From positions 85,000-148,999 of the forward strand of contig NMRB01001815.1 in NCBI GenBank assembly GCA_002633025.1: a DNA stretch of 64,000 nucleotides, written 5' to 3'. This document shows positions 1 to 26,731 of the stretch, in pieces (positions within the stretch are counted from its first letter, which is position 1; every line of letters starts with the position of its first letter). A model generated the notes under the pieces. It was not told where the DNA came from and searched no databases. It saw nothing but the letters and a program-made list of their open reading frames with translations. Position numbers and translations under genes: made by a program. Source of the stretch: Notospermus geniculatus (lineage: Eukaryota > Nemertea > Pilidiophora > Heteronemertea > Lineidae).

Positions 1-14150
<14,150 letters not shown>

Positions 14151-17100
14151 CTGCAAAATAAGAAATGAGACAATTAAATCAGACAATTCTCTCCAAACGG
14201 AGGACATGGATCACGCCCATTTGGGAACATTTTACCATACCTGCTGCACTTTTGCAAAAAATCCAGGTAACAACAGGCCTTTTCATTCCTGAAAACCTGC
14301 AAGAATTACAAATTATATTTGTCAGTCTTTCCCACAAGTAGCTTATCTACTTGAAGTTTTTTTTACAATAATAAATCTGATACTCAAGTGGATCACCACA
14401 GCCTATAAAATACCTGCTACACAAACAGAGTTGAGAAAAACTTCTAAGAGAAAAGCTCTTCCCTAAAGCATGTATGACAAGGTTCAAAACAAGCTGTCCA
14501 GGCTTATGGAACTGAAGTGCATCTAAAGCTAGGCCTACCTGTAGCAATCGCTCCTTGAGGGCAGAAACTGCTGACATCATCAAACTGATCACACTTCCAC
14601 ATTGGGCAGTGAACCTGTTCAATTTGTGCACTTCTAATGCCAAAATTGCTTCCACGGCACATCTACTCAGGCCCCCAGTCCAATCTATCCAATGCAACCA
14701 ATATGCTGTTAGTGTTGGGCCTGAAGTTTCATACGGCTCTGATTGCTGACCTGCATAGACCTGGAATTTGATTCCAATTTATCTGAAAGGTCTTGCTCCT
14801 ACCTATACATATTCACAAGGAGTTGGCTGAATGTAATGCTGTGTCTTTCGATTATTTGTAAGTGAATGGCTAGTTTTGGTTGTCCTGTTTACAAAGGCTG
14901 ATTTTGAAAGGATGACTATGATTCATGTGATTGCTGGTTACCACGGTTTCCAGTACAGAAAATACACTTTTTGCAGGTGGAAACTGTTGTGCCAAGTGAA
15001 ACAAGATTTATTAAACCAACAAGTATGAAATCTCGTAACTAACTGGGACTAGCCTTAAAGTTAAAAAATACATGGTACTCCAGAAGTTACCCAAAAAGGC
15101 AATGGCTATGTTACAAGGAAGTCAAAAGATAGAAAATTGTCTGAGAATTATGTCACCATTCAGGTTCCTTCATGTCCCAGCATGCCTCAGGAAGTCATCA
15201 TCTAGAATCAGATACATGTAGGATTACACGCCATGACTCAATGTAACATATTTATCATTATTAATTGAACAAGGAGAAGGCTTACAAGGGAAACCGATAC
15301 ACTAATTAAATCTCAAAAATCGATATACAAAATGTACATGAGGTTTAATTACACGAATTTATGAGGTACGCCAACGATATGAGTAATCAATTTTTTCAGA
15401 ACTTTCAAATTATGCATTGTACGCAGGTACTAGTATGATGGAAAATTTCCAAAATCAATGAGTATTGATAGATGAATATGTCTATATGCCAANGGGGGGG
15501 GGGGGGGGGTTCTTCAAGAATTCCCACGAACTTGGTCTTTGCCTTCCCAATGTCAAATACTACATGTACTGTCATTCTCTTCCACCATACATGTACCAAT
15601 ACAACTGCTGCAGCAGCCGTCCAGTCGTGCCAGCCCCTGCCGAAAATGCAACACATTATTCACACTGAAAGTCATTTTAGAAATCTAAACAGAAACGTGG
15701 AGGTAGCAAAGGAGCTGTTGGATCGATCGCAGGTTCTGGTTTGGTTGTGGAATCAACAGGAGACCGTAGCAGAGGTAATTGAGTATTGATCTGATGACTG
15801 AGGTGAAGCACACGTGGTACTGGAAGACGGATAACCCAACTCCAAGCATCGCCTTGGTCATGTTGGTGCAAGTGGTGATTCTAACAAGAATGTTGTTGGC
15901 ACTCTGAATTCACCTGTGTCTTAACTCTGTGTTTCTTCAATTCCACAACAAAACACACTACTGCACAAGTTACAGACAAAAATGTTTATTTACCGGTACA
16001 TAATGTATGTCCGGAACAAAAGCGTCCACACACAAAAGTTCTGATGTAAGGTTTGACCTTGGAGGAAGGTTTGACATTCAAAGGATAGAAGTTGACCAAC
16101 TGCCAAACCCTCCTACAACGTAATCATCATAATCCCCTGAATGAATGCACCTTATAATGATGATTGATTTATTTCCGATCCACACAGAAATTCCACTGCT
16201 GGGATATGCACAAAGCCAAGAAGTTAGAATCAAAAGTACATATATGTTTTTTTTCCAATGGAAACATGCTCACCTTCCTGAAGACCTTGAAAAACATCCC
16301 TCCTGAGTACACTAGAAATCACTCAATGACACTTTCCCTCTTTCTGCTAGCACAGGACCTCGAACAGGCTGACAGAAGCATCAAGGACAATGTCCAATAT
16401 GTCCATACACATATCGAGTCCGGGCCTATCATCCCTTTTGACTGTTCTGCACATCATCAACAGGTTATCAAACTGAGCAACCATTTCAATAACATGAATT
16501 GACAACAAAATATCGAAAAACCCCAGGAGTTCAAAGTAGGAATCAGAATTTGAATGCCAATGTAGCCTACTTCGGTTGAGGCCCTCCAATCAGGTCCAGC
16601 GAACATGGCACACTTCAAGTTGGATTGAGGCCTTGGTGAGCATCATGTAACTTGAACATCTGTCCATTTTCTACCAGGTGATTTCTTTCATATCAAACAA
16701 TTTTCATACGCCAACATGGCCAAGATATCATACAACTGGCAATACCAATTCAACCAATCATGCATGATTCCTGTTGACGTCACATACATGTATGAAGGCT
16801 GCCATCCTGTGACATGCAGTAATTTGCATTGATCCCCTTGCTTTTGATTGTGGACCATCCATCAGCCTACAGTGAAACACCTGATTGGTCGAACCATGAT
16901 AACTGCAGCATGCGGTAATCACACTGGCTGCAGAAGGACGACTTGGACTCGGATGTCCCGATACTGATGACACATGTGTACATGTACATGTAGGATCGCT
17001 GCCAAAGTGCAATATTTCTGGGTGTGATAGGTGCAGTTTCATGACTTATAATTTTGAAACGCACTACAGCAAAGTTTCTTCAACCAGTGATCTGTTTTCT

Positions 17101-17816
17101 TCTCCCCTGAACAGCTGTGTACTATCATTGGAGGTGATGAAGTTATCACGGATGGCGAGTCAAGCTGGTCAATCAGCAAGCGAAAAGTTCAAAACTCACC
17201 GGGAATGTTCCATCCCGGGCAGAAAGGAGGCTAAAGGAATTTGATGCTTGATGATATGTAGAGTTTATTGAGCAGACGTCATGCAAGTTGTCCTCAACGA
17301 CTGCACTGATTGGTGAAACTGAGAGATGGAGTAGCGCTTGGCATATTTCTGTGCAGATTCAGACTTTCCCAAAACAGAATTTACAAAACCTGTCAGTCAT
17401 GCCCCTACCCATAATTCTGGGCCCCGATGGATCATAGATAATCTCATGACACTCCATTTCTAACTTCCAGAGACAGTGCGAGCATCCTATCTCTGGGGAA
17501 ATCACCTCAATAATCCTGTACAAACCTGGAGTGGCAAGAGATCCATGTTCCAGACATGCTTACTAATACATGTACCATACATGTACCAAAGACTCTGCCT
17601 TGCAACCTAATCACTCTTTGAAACCATATCCAATATCAGGCAATTTGCTCATTTTTGATTAACCTCACACTTGATTGATGTTCTACATTATAATATTAGC
17701 TCTCGGCAGCATCAAATGTTTGTGAGTATTGCGAAAGGGTCCAATGACCTACATGTATGTTATGGCGGGACCTTTGTTCACAGAATACCATCAAAAGAGC
17801 CAATTGGCACATTAGG
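14151..17816. other. Gene-poor stretch upstream of the first read FAK exon
   Basis: No exon could be supported. The 5' exon(s) of FAK may be here or farther right. A G-run of 17 next to a single N (15493) marks a probable contig join, and TACATGTA-rich low-complexity patches occur. The longer open frames lack splice or family support. Confidence 0.6.
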
Positions 17817-18036
17817 GAGGTTTAGAAATCAAACAATAAATGTAAACGTCAACGACAATGTTATGTTATTTTCATACCGAAAATGTGCAATATATTAAAA
17901 ATCTGGTGAATGTGGCGTAAACGTCAACGACAGTTATTTTCATACCGAAAATGTGCAATATATTAAAAATCTGGTGAATGTGGTGAAAAATAATGTTGTG
18001 TAAAGTTGACGTTTATTGTTTGATTTCTAAAACCTC
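17817..18036. repeat. Foldback element with internal tandem duplication
   Basis: The terminal inverted repeats are about 30 bp (GAGGTTTAGAAATCAAACAA at left, its near-complement TTGTTTGATTTCTAAAACCTC at right). Inside the left half a roughly 70-bp unit containing CATACCGAAAATGTGCAATA is repeated in tandem (about 17845-17916 and 17918-17985). Confidence 0.8.
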
Positions 18037-18126
18037 TCTATTGACAAACCAAGAGCTGCCACGAAAAGTACATGGGATACTGAGCTATAACACTGCACAA
18101 GGCCAAGGGTTATATGATAGGTTGCA

Positions 18127-18302
18127 GGGACGGATCCAGGATTTCGGGGAAAGAGGGGGCACTGTGTTAGAAACATTGAAATCTACGGTCAATTTCAATG
18201 ATTTGCTCCAAATGTCAGAATTTCACGGTCGATTTTAAAGATTTTTTGGCCGAAAGGGGGGGCGTGCAGCAGGTGCGCCCCCCCCCTTGGATCCGCGCCT
18301 GG
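18127..18302. repeat. Inverted-end repeat GGCGCGGATCCAAGG type
   Basis: The left end GGACGGATCCAGGATTTC and right end CCTTGGATCCGCGCCTGGG are imperfect inverted copies around about 140 bp that includes C- and G-runs. Non-coding. It sits just beyond the 17817-18036 foldback. Confidence 0.55.
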
Positions 18303-18424
18303 GTTGCAGCAGGAAGGGTCATCACAACTTTGCTGACCCACATCTGCCAAATTTGCATTCATTTTGACATCTAATTCAGCATTTGACGTGTGTTTGATTA
18401 GAGGCCATTACAAGTCAACTGGAA

Positions 18425-19441
18425 GTGGAGCACAACAAAATTATGAAACCTCTGATGGGACAAAGACCCAAAAAACTCTTTGAACATCAATTTGAAGTTT
18501 ACAAGACAAAAAGCGATCAGCATGACCATTCAAAAAATAGTGCCAATGGCACTGTGCCCGCTTGGCTTGAAGCAGTTTGGCCCCCTAGTGGTAAAGTCAA
18601 GAATCAGATTTTGCCGAAAATTCATCTGAGTTGTTACAGCCTAGAGGTACATGTAGATACGTGCAAAGTTTCAAAGCAATAGGTCAAACCATTACAAAAA
18701 GAGCCAATTTCGTAATTTCAGGCGAACTTTGACCTCTGTGAACTTGAAAAGTAGGTCAAATTAAAAACTCGAGTACTATATCTTATGTATCCCTATTAGA
18801 TATACCCATGATAAAAATTTGACAAAGATCCGTCTCTTGGNAACCTAAATTAGGCCCGCAAATAATAATTTCACGCTCTGCTTACTCAATTCCACGTCTC
18901 AAACTTCAGTCTTTACGGTCTTCATCAATCCCCATGCGTTCCAGCCTCAAACGCGCCTTAGTTGCGAAGTACAGCCCATTTTTAGTCATTCTCGAAAAAT
19001 TATTTACATAACCATATCACAGCAGCGTTCCACTTTTGACGTCAGATTGCTTCGCAGATTCGCCGCGTCGCGGCGTTCCGGGAACATGGCGTCTAGAGGT
19101 ACACGTGTACAAAGTTTCAACATGATAGTTCAAACCATTATCAAAATATAGCCCTTTGAAATTTTTCACAAAACGCCCCCTGGAGGCCAAAATAGGAATC
19201 CAACTGTGGTCAAAATCGAACTCGATCGAGATCTTAGGCCCATATATACACCTACCAAAGATAAAAAAGATTCATCAAAAAATAAAGGCGCTAGAGCGCT
19301 AACGAACCAAAAGTTTACGGACGTACCGCCGTACCGCCGTATTGCCGTACGGCCGTACGGACTGACGCACGACAGACCACCACTCAATGACCCCAACCAC
19401 AGCATAAGCCCTGCTGGGCCTTGTGGCCAAGCGGGCTAAAA
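18425..19441 (-). mobile_element. Dispersed repeat ending AGCCCGCTTGGCC, interrupted by an N
   Basis: Read on the minus strand, this begins TTTTTAGCCCGCTTGGCC and runs through GTCCGT-rich and dinucleotide-biased sequence to a segment (18720-18850) that is clearly homologous to 28740-28890. The end near 19345-19440 is nearly identical to 40921-41007. No transposase was recognised, so it is a non-autonomous element of unknown class. A single N at 18841 lies inside it. Confidence 0.65.
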
Positions 19442-20878
19442 ACTCTGTCTATCACAATGGTGCATGTATGAACTCCACACACAGTTCATCTTCCATTCAA
19501 CACCTTCCCAATATCAACCGACTCACCAATCGAAGAAAAAAATCCACATAACATGAAGTAAATCAAGACCGGAAGGTTGCTTTTTGATAAAGTTGAAATT
19601 CCATGCTATTCTCTACCTGTGTAATGCCGGCAGTGGTACATGAATGAACATCAATGAATCCAAACTGCTGTTGAAGGAAACAGTGCGTGAATGCTTTTCA
19701 CTGCAACCAATTTGATACCAAACTCAGCCTTTTGATTGTACACAAAGCATCGTGAGGAAACCCACCTGGTTACGGATTAATGGATGCATTCCATACTCAA
19801 AGTAGTCAAGGTTATCAGTGAGTGAACAATTTCCTTTCAATCTTTTTCACTGTTCAGTGTACATGTAGTTTTAAAAGAATACTGTACAACATACAGGTGG
19901 GAGACTACAGTGAGATGGAGAGACTGAGGTCAACAGCAGGGGGTACACAAGTACAATATTGTTGTGTTGTCACGATCGTAGTTGTCGCATACTGCACACT
20001 CTCTGCAGCATCATCACAAAATTATAAATTTGGCTTTTTCTCCAGTAGAAAACAGAGGAGTGATGGCGAGTCCTGATTCTGAACCAACCAAGTAGGCCTA
20101 TCTGTAGGCACTGGCCACTGAAACGATGTCAATGAGGAGTTAGGCTGGTCCAAAGAAGAAAAGCCGAGATTTACTGACGACACATAAGATAACATGCACA
20201 ATGAGGTCCGAAGGCATCTGCCCATGTCTCCATATGTCAGTGTTTCTCCTTGTTTCGGAAACACTGGCAGGTAGATGGATGACTTTCTCTGTGTGTAACC
20301 AATTGTGAAATTGCTGCTAATTCCATCAGAAATTGTAGGGGAACACTCACAGGTGGGGAACATTCACAAACATTACACACCAGGCCTTTCCATTGCATAA
20401 TTTGGGACACACCCTCTTTCCTATAATTTGGGCTATTTTCACCGGCGCCACCTCTATTTTGTGTCTCAAAGTAGGCCTACTCTTCGGAGAATACAAAACT
20501 CGCACATAAGAGTCTGGATTAGTTTGACCTTCTTTTTAATCGAGTTTCTTGTGTGATTCAAGTAATTATTGAATTAATAATAAATAATGTGAATTATCAA
20601 AATAAAATGTTTATTTTGTGTTTTTCCATAAAAACATAAGACATTAACCAAGACTGGCCATGCTGGTGGCAGACTAGTGGACAAGTGAGTGATACTCACT
20701 GCGTCAGCAGACCCAATGACCAATGACAGAGCCAGTGCCAATGCCAATGCCATGTTTTGAATCAACCCCGTCCCAAAACTATCTGTCATCAGCAGTGAAA
20801 TTGTACTTTCTTATTCTGATACACCAGATATGGAAATAATAAATTTATAAGAAATATAATCAAGCTCAAAACAAATCT

Positions 20879-21111
20879 ACTGTAAAGCAAGATAATTTCG
20901 CGGCTGGCAATTTTCCCGAATCAAGAATTATAGACATATTCACGGCAGGATATTTTCGCGAGTCTCTGCCATTTTTTTTAATTTTTTTTCACGGACCGTA
21001 CTTATCACTTATTGCGTGTACTCATATTCGCGACAGGAAATTTTCGCGACTCATACACTCTCGCGAAATTCGCGAAAATTTCCTGCACGCGAAATTTTCC
21101 TGCTTTACAGT
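20879..21111. repeat. Terminal-inverted-repeat element ACTGTAAAGCA
   Basis: It begins ACTGTAAAGCAAGATAATTT and ends AAATTTTCCTGCTTTACAGT, with several internal TTTTCGCG motifs in both orientations. It has the form of a non-autonomous DNA transposon and no coding capacity. Confidence 0.75.
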
Positions 21112-22198
21112 ATTTTAGAGTAACGAATTATTTCATTAATCTTGTAAAGAGATACACATGCAATAGTATTCGTAACTGTCCTTATATAAAACCAAAGAAC
21201 GTAATGAAAGCAAACATGCTAAACTCATGAAAAGCACACTCCAGGCAGAACTGGTCTGCCCAGTAAGACGCTCAGATCATCAAATTTGAGAAACAATGTG
21301 TCGGCCGATCCAATGCGACTTTGGCACTACCACATGGCAGGCTTGCTGCTACATGCATTGACACGGTCACCAGACACTAAGAGAGCCAGGTAACGCGAAC
21401 ATGAGATTGCAAAGGTGGAGTTTTATTTCCTTTTGAATTACATTTTGGGCGCATGTCCCCAAATTAATATGGGCGCGTACGACGTTTACCGTCGTATGAT
21501 CCATGCAATGGAAAGGCCTGCACACGGCTCTGACACCATCAAAATAATAATGAATATTGATTTTTTAAACGGCCAGCCAGCACTCTTGTAGTAGGCCCCC
21601 CTACCTGGATTTGGGATAGTTTATCAGAATTGGAAGTAGGCCTGAAATATACATCTTCTTCATACATCAGTACATTGTATACAAATAGTTCACCATACAG
21701 CAGGCCTACATACATCAGTACATGTAAGAGTGTAATGTATACATGTCAACATAGCAATGTTGTGTGCATAAACTGCCACTCCCGTTTTACCGTTCAAATG
21801 CTCGATTGCCAGAAATAGATCGGTTGTCACTTACTTGCCTGATAAAATAGACTATGAGATTGTAGAAATGGATCAGAAAATTGATATCCCGTTCAATATT
21901 TCCCCCAAATCTTGAAAATATGGGCACCTAACTAACCGCAGGGATTTTGCGTGCTTCCTGATGGCGAATGACCTCGTCCCCAGTAATTTCCGAGTGACCG
22001 GAATAGCATGCTGTGATAGACCTGACTATACATTGTACCATTTCCCTGGAGTCGTGGTTCGACGGCTGCTGCCACCTGTTAAAGGCGAACACAACTCATA
22101 TACTGGATCCCAGGTTTAGACCTGGATACTGGGTTGATTCGTCATTACATGCATTAGGCATGTTAGGCTAGGCCTAGTGCTGTTTTCATGGTTTTGAG

Positions 22199-22415
22199 CA
22201 CAGGGACTTGAGGCATGCATTGCAGGGGTGGTGGGCGTGTTACAGAGGTCCAATAACACACCCCCGAGTAATGCCCCGGTATACTAACGTATACCCAGTA
22301 GAAAAATAACTAGGTATACGTCAGTATACCGGGGCATTACTCGGGGGTTTGTTATTAGGCCTAGACCTCTGTAACACGCCCACCACCCCTGCAATGCATG
22401 CCTCAAGTCCCTGTG
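22199..22415. repeat. Long perfect-arm foldback element
   Basis: The left arm starts CACAGGGACTTGAGGCATGC and the right arm ends GCATGCCTCAAGTCCCTGTG. Complementarity runs almost unbroken through GGGGTGGTGGGCGTGTTACA and CCCCGGTATAC to a central AT-rich loop near 22300. The arms are each about 100 bp, so the whole unit can fold into one hairpin. Confidence 0.85.
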
Positions 22416-23559
22416 GTTTTGAGCACCAAACCATGCCAAACAAACAAACAAGCATCAAGCAAAGGACAAGCATCAACAATCAAAGGTGGATTTGGTGTAA
22501 GAAATGTGGCTAAAGTTTAGAATCCCCCGTCGGAAGTGACGTTACTCCATGGCACACAATGGAAATCCTATTGTACAATGTGGCTTTCCGTCAATCGATG
22601 ACCTTTTTTTGGGCACTGACAGGGGATTCTACACTCGTTCCGGCCTACATGACTGAGCAGCTGGTGGCCGGGTTGCCCCCCCCCCCGCATGCCCGCCCCG
22701 GCCGCCCCACAGGCTACTTTAGTTTTGCCTTTCGGCCCCAGTGTTGGAGAATTTATGATTACAATACGTACGATGCATGTGGGTAGGCCTATCGGTAGGC
22801 AGGCCTACCCTTGGATTGGAACGAGATACTTTCCATGCCATGGCTGCATGGGCGAGATTGATAGCGTTGGTAGGCCTACCGTATGTAGTTTAAAAAAGGA
22901 CTAGGCCTATTGCCACTTTTTCTCGACAGCCAGCGCCACCGTGCCATTCTCCAACCCAGGGACTAACTACGTTGTCGGCGAATTGATCCAATTTACTAGG
23001 CCTACGTACATTAGTTCGTCTTACTGCCGCTAGGTGGCTCCCTCTACGTCAGCAGTCAAGAGATCCAATACCGTGCTCCTTTAATAACATGGTCGATAGA
23101 GTGACTAGCTTAACGCGGGTATGTTTTGCACAGCTTAGGGAAGAAATATACAGTACCGGTACTCCTTTAATTTTCAGCGAGTATGATTTCCATCCGTTAT
23201 GCTTTGAATTCAGTTTATCAAATGTAACAATGACAATACTCTTTAATTTCAGCATGTTTGATTTGGAGAGGTTCTTATCTTACCTGCTTGTGTTTCTTGG
23301 GTTGTAAAAACTGATGCAGTTTTGAACAAATGTTGCAGTTGAGGGTGCAGGATTTCTCTGGTGGCGGAAATGGAAGGCGAACAATCATCTGCACTGGTGG
23401 ACTGTTCATTGTTTCTGGCATGGCTGCACTTTGCAGACCTAATTACCACTGAAATGAAGATCATCATAATCTGTATAAGTACACCATATAGACGATTCTC
23501 GAATTTGCAGATCTGCGCACTTACGGCGAGATCGCAACCACAACCTTCATTGACCTTGG

Positions 23560-23852
23560 GAGCCTCGGTGGGGTAGTGGTTCGGGTCTCCGACTAGCGGT
23601 CAGAGGGTCCCGGGTTCGAATCCCACTGTGGTGTGAGACTTTTGGCAAGTCTCTTTGCCTTACTGTCCTCTCTCCACCCTGGTATTAAATGGGTACCGGT
23701 CGGAAAAGCTCAGATTGTAGCGCTGAATGAGCAGCTCATCTGAGTTCTACTGAAAGGTTTCAGGATAGACTGGGGTTAAAGTGTAAAGTCGGATGACACC
23801 TCTACCGTTGTTGATATCAGACTATAAATCCAAACTTTAAACTTTAACTTAA
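23560..23852 (+). mobile_element. tRNA-derived SINE
   Basis: The head reads GCCTCGGTGGGGTAGTGGTT, then a tRNA-like arm and a consensus B box, GGGTTCGAATCCC (about 23611-23623). A roughly 200-bp unrelated body follows, and the tail is a degenerate repeat of AACTTTAA. That is the standard anatomy of a SINE transcribed by RNA polymerase III. Confidence 0.85.
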
Positions 23853-24959
23853 ACCTTGATCTGAAACCAGCTGACGTGACGCAATCCATGATTCAGCAAT
23901 GGTTCGACTCTGACACAATGTCGTCGAAGTCACTGTCGTGGGGTTCTCTGCATCACGTCATTCAGTTTCAGACCGAGGTTGTGTTTGCGATTTCGCGGAA
24001 GTGCGTAGATCTTTCTCGTTCATGTCAATTTGAGAATTGTCTGTACAACATGTCACAATGCCAGTGTCTCTTGAGTTGAAGCTGGTGGCTTCTCCCATCC
24101 ATGATGACCCAAGTGCTCGACCACCACCACCAGCTGCCGACGATGCTCTTTTACCTGTTGATCTGTGGCAAATGGGGGGAAAATATATGATAATGTAATT
24201 AGATGTACGTACAGTATGTCATGTTCCATACATTGCCATACAGACCTTTTTCCAGTCACCCCTCTGTCAAGTAGTAAGGGAATACAGCACAGCTTGGTGC
24301 ACACTCTGCCATATTGTCTGAACGATCAGGTACAACGATTACTGTCTTCACGTTGCAACAGTCACCAGCATCTAATGCTCACAGAAAATTTTCATAATGC
24401 TCCAAAATTCAGATCAGCCTGCTTCCGTTTGATCGTCCCATCCATCCCTATCCCTCCCTCCATAAAGACTAAGAAACAGTGGACTTACCATGACTGATTT
24501 TCACCTTTTCAAAGACCCCATCCTCAGCAGCAGTGCCATCACTTCCTTGTCTATCAGGAATTTTGCAATAATCTCTTCTGCTGTGGATGCTTCCTTCCTC
24601 GCGTCTTTGTCACGATGCTGTCTGAATCACCATCTGCTTATTGGAAAACTCTTTCACGAATACCAATCACCCCATTGGTGCATAATGATTCGTTCATTAG
24701 CCGTCCGCGTTGCTACATTTTGTAAGAATGCCAAACACCGGTTGTTGAGCACAGATGATATGAGGCGTTCAGAAACGGCCACGACTTAAGATTAGCTGTG
24801 TCAAGGCTTGTTATTGGAGGTGGGTAGCCAGAGGGTTGTCGATTTCTCTGTGATTTCATTCAACATTGGACATCACACGATCATTCTGTCTTTCTTGCAT
24901 TCAAGTCCTTCCATATTGATAGCATACTTGGATACCGACAGGGATAAGTTCGGGTACTT

Positions 24960-25096
24960 CTCTTAGGCTGTGATCACATAGAGCTACACGCTACACGGGC
25001 ACACCGGTTAACAATGCAATGGCTTCACAAAGAGCTCGCAACCGCGAAGCCATTGTTAACCGGCATGTCCATGTAGTGTGATTGCAGCCTTAAGAG
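24960..25096. repeat. Foldback (MITE-like) element
   Basis: The left arm starts CTCTTAGGCTGTGATCACAT and the right arm ends GTGTGATTGCAGCCTTAAGAG. Inner arms pair at CCGGTTAACAATG and CATTGTTAACCGG. Non-coding. Confidence 0.75.
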
Positions 25097-25732
25097 ATGG
25101 TGTCAACATGTAGGCGTAGCAGTAGCACATTCAACGATAGATACCAGAATTTTGTATTGAGAAGTCTTCCCTCTTGATTCAGTTTCCTCTCATTGACATT
25201 ACTTCTGGTGCAAAGGTCATATCTTATCAATCCATTGCATTAGAATTGGATTTTTGAGTTGTTTCTGCATCCTGAGGTAATCAGTGATTCCTCACGCTCA
25301 TTCCCTACATGACAGATGAAGCGTCATAAAGCCACTGATTTTATATGTCATGCTGTGTCTGTGGGTTGCAATCAAACCCAATATTTTCCCTCAGCTACAT
25401 GTAGCTGTATACTGGCTCACCAGCTATCTGTGTCTATGTGGGGTTCTCTTAGTGATATTGATCACTGATGTCTGATATTTGGAATCGGCCTAGGTACGAG
25501 GTTTGTTCTCGCATTGATCGTGGTTATTTAGCATTTAGAGCGGAGTGCTCGGTGTCTCATATAGGAGCCTTTGGGATTTGACCTTAACAAAACTATTGGA
25601 GAATATTTTATATTATAAAGTAAGTAAGTAAGTGAATTGATTGCATGTGCCTGTATCACCATAGTCAGACATGGAATTGATATGCTAGATTTGTCATATT
25701 TTGTGCCTAGAAACTGCAGCCTGATGTTTTTA

Positions 25733-25927
25733 CTAACTGGTTCTATCTGAACCATGTGGAAGAGGCTTGACCAGAGCAGGACAAGTCTTATCATTCTTGA
25801 GTGCACTCATGGTAGGTCTGAACCAGTCACTTCCGAGCTGGTCTTGTTGAAATTGCAGCAAGTCCTCATCAGTCATGACTGAGCAGAGGTAGATTCTCCA
25901 CGGGGCTCTGGTTTCCTCCTGCATTCT
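25733..25927 (-). CDS. Possible terminal exon of an unrecognised gene
   Basis: On the minus strand a good acceptor (long T/C tract then GTGCACAG) opens a 64-codon frame ending in TAG. The peptide starts RMQEETRAPWRIYLCSVMTD and is protein-like (Asp/Gln-rich, SDWFRPTMSAL), but I do not recognise the family and found no upstream exon. A weak internal donor (GTTAGT near the stop) could instead splice in frame to an acceptor at 24166. Treat as a hypothesis. Confidence 0.25.
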   Translation of the reverse strand, partial: RMQEETRAPWRIYLCSVMTDEDLLQFQQDQLGSDWFRPTMSALKNDKTCPALVKPLPHGSDRTS

Positions 25928-26345
25928 CTGTGCACAGTAATGCAGTAAGAAGGGAAAACATGACAACCTAGCTTGCTAACTATAAGGTGTCATGGGGGGT
26001 TAATTGCATCTGTCTCTCTGACGTAGATGCGTGATCACATTTCTGTGGCATGCCGAAAATCAATAATTATCATTGATGGGGGAAGATTTGATTGTGTTGG
26101 TAGGTCGGGAGATGAGGTTTGGAATTAATGTTTTTTTTGTCTGCATCACTAATGCCAGCCTCCCCTGTCTCTTGTAACTGAGACAGTCACGCTATCAATA
26201 CTGCTGGTGCTGGTCAGAAGATGGACAAAAGCAACGCCTCAGTTTCTATGGTTTTTGCTTCAAGTGGCGACTCATCTCTCACAAATAATGTTTTCACTTT
26301 GCCATTCTGACAGCTCTTTGTGCAGTTGAAACTGACAAGGACATG

Positions 26346-26662
26346 TACCGTATTTTTCGGACTATAAGGCGCGGCTTTTTTTCATGAAGAAGGGTCTAAT
26401 TGGGGGTGCGCCTTATAGGGTGGTGCACCTTATCTGCAGATAGAGTCCGAAAATTTGATCAGAAGTGTCACAACAAGCTAATCATACAACCAGGTCAGTT
26501 TGATGCATAACATTGCTGTGGTTCACCTGATGACTGCGTCTTATAGGAAGGTGCGTCTTATAGAGCAGTGTGTCTTATGTATGGATTTCGTCAAGGGTTT
26601 ACGGCGAAATTAGGGGGTGCGCCTTATAGTCAGGTGCGCCCTATAGTCGCGAAAATACGGTA
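26346..26662. repeat. Terminal-inverted-repeat element TACCGTATTTTTCGG
   Basis: It starts TACCGTATTTTTCGGACTAT and ends ATAGTCGCGAAAATACGGTA. Internally it has several copies of GGTGCGCCTTATAG, in line with a non-autonomous DNA transposon. It lies directly 5' of the PAQR gene, within 70 bp of the exon carrying its start codon. Confidence 0.8.
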
Positions 26663-26731
26663 TATCATTTTTTCAAAACTGTCCCTGTTGTCTTTTCAGC
26701 TATTTCCCAGTGTTAGGACCCATTACCGACC

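Noticed and set aside
14347-14697. 116-codon minus-strand frame just upstream of the first FERM exon
   Set aside because: Considered as the FAK N-terminal exon, but it has no suitable donor in phase 0 and no resemblance to the family.
15465-15789. Overlapping frames across the G-run near 15.5 kb
   Set aside because: They read poly-Gly through a homopolymer and an N, and lack any other support.
23560-23640. Functional tRNA gene
   Set aside because: It has A- and B-box-like sequence, but no complete cloverleaf can be drawn and a SINE body and tail follow.
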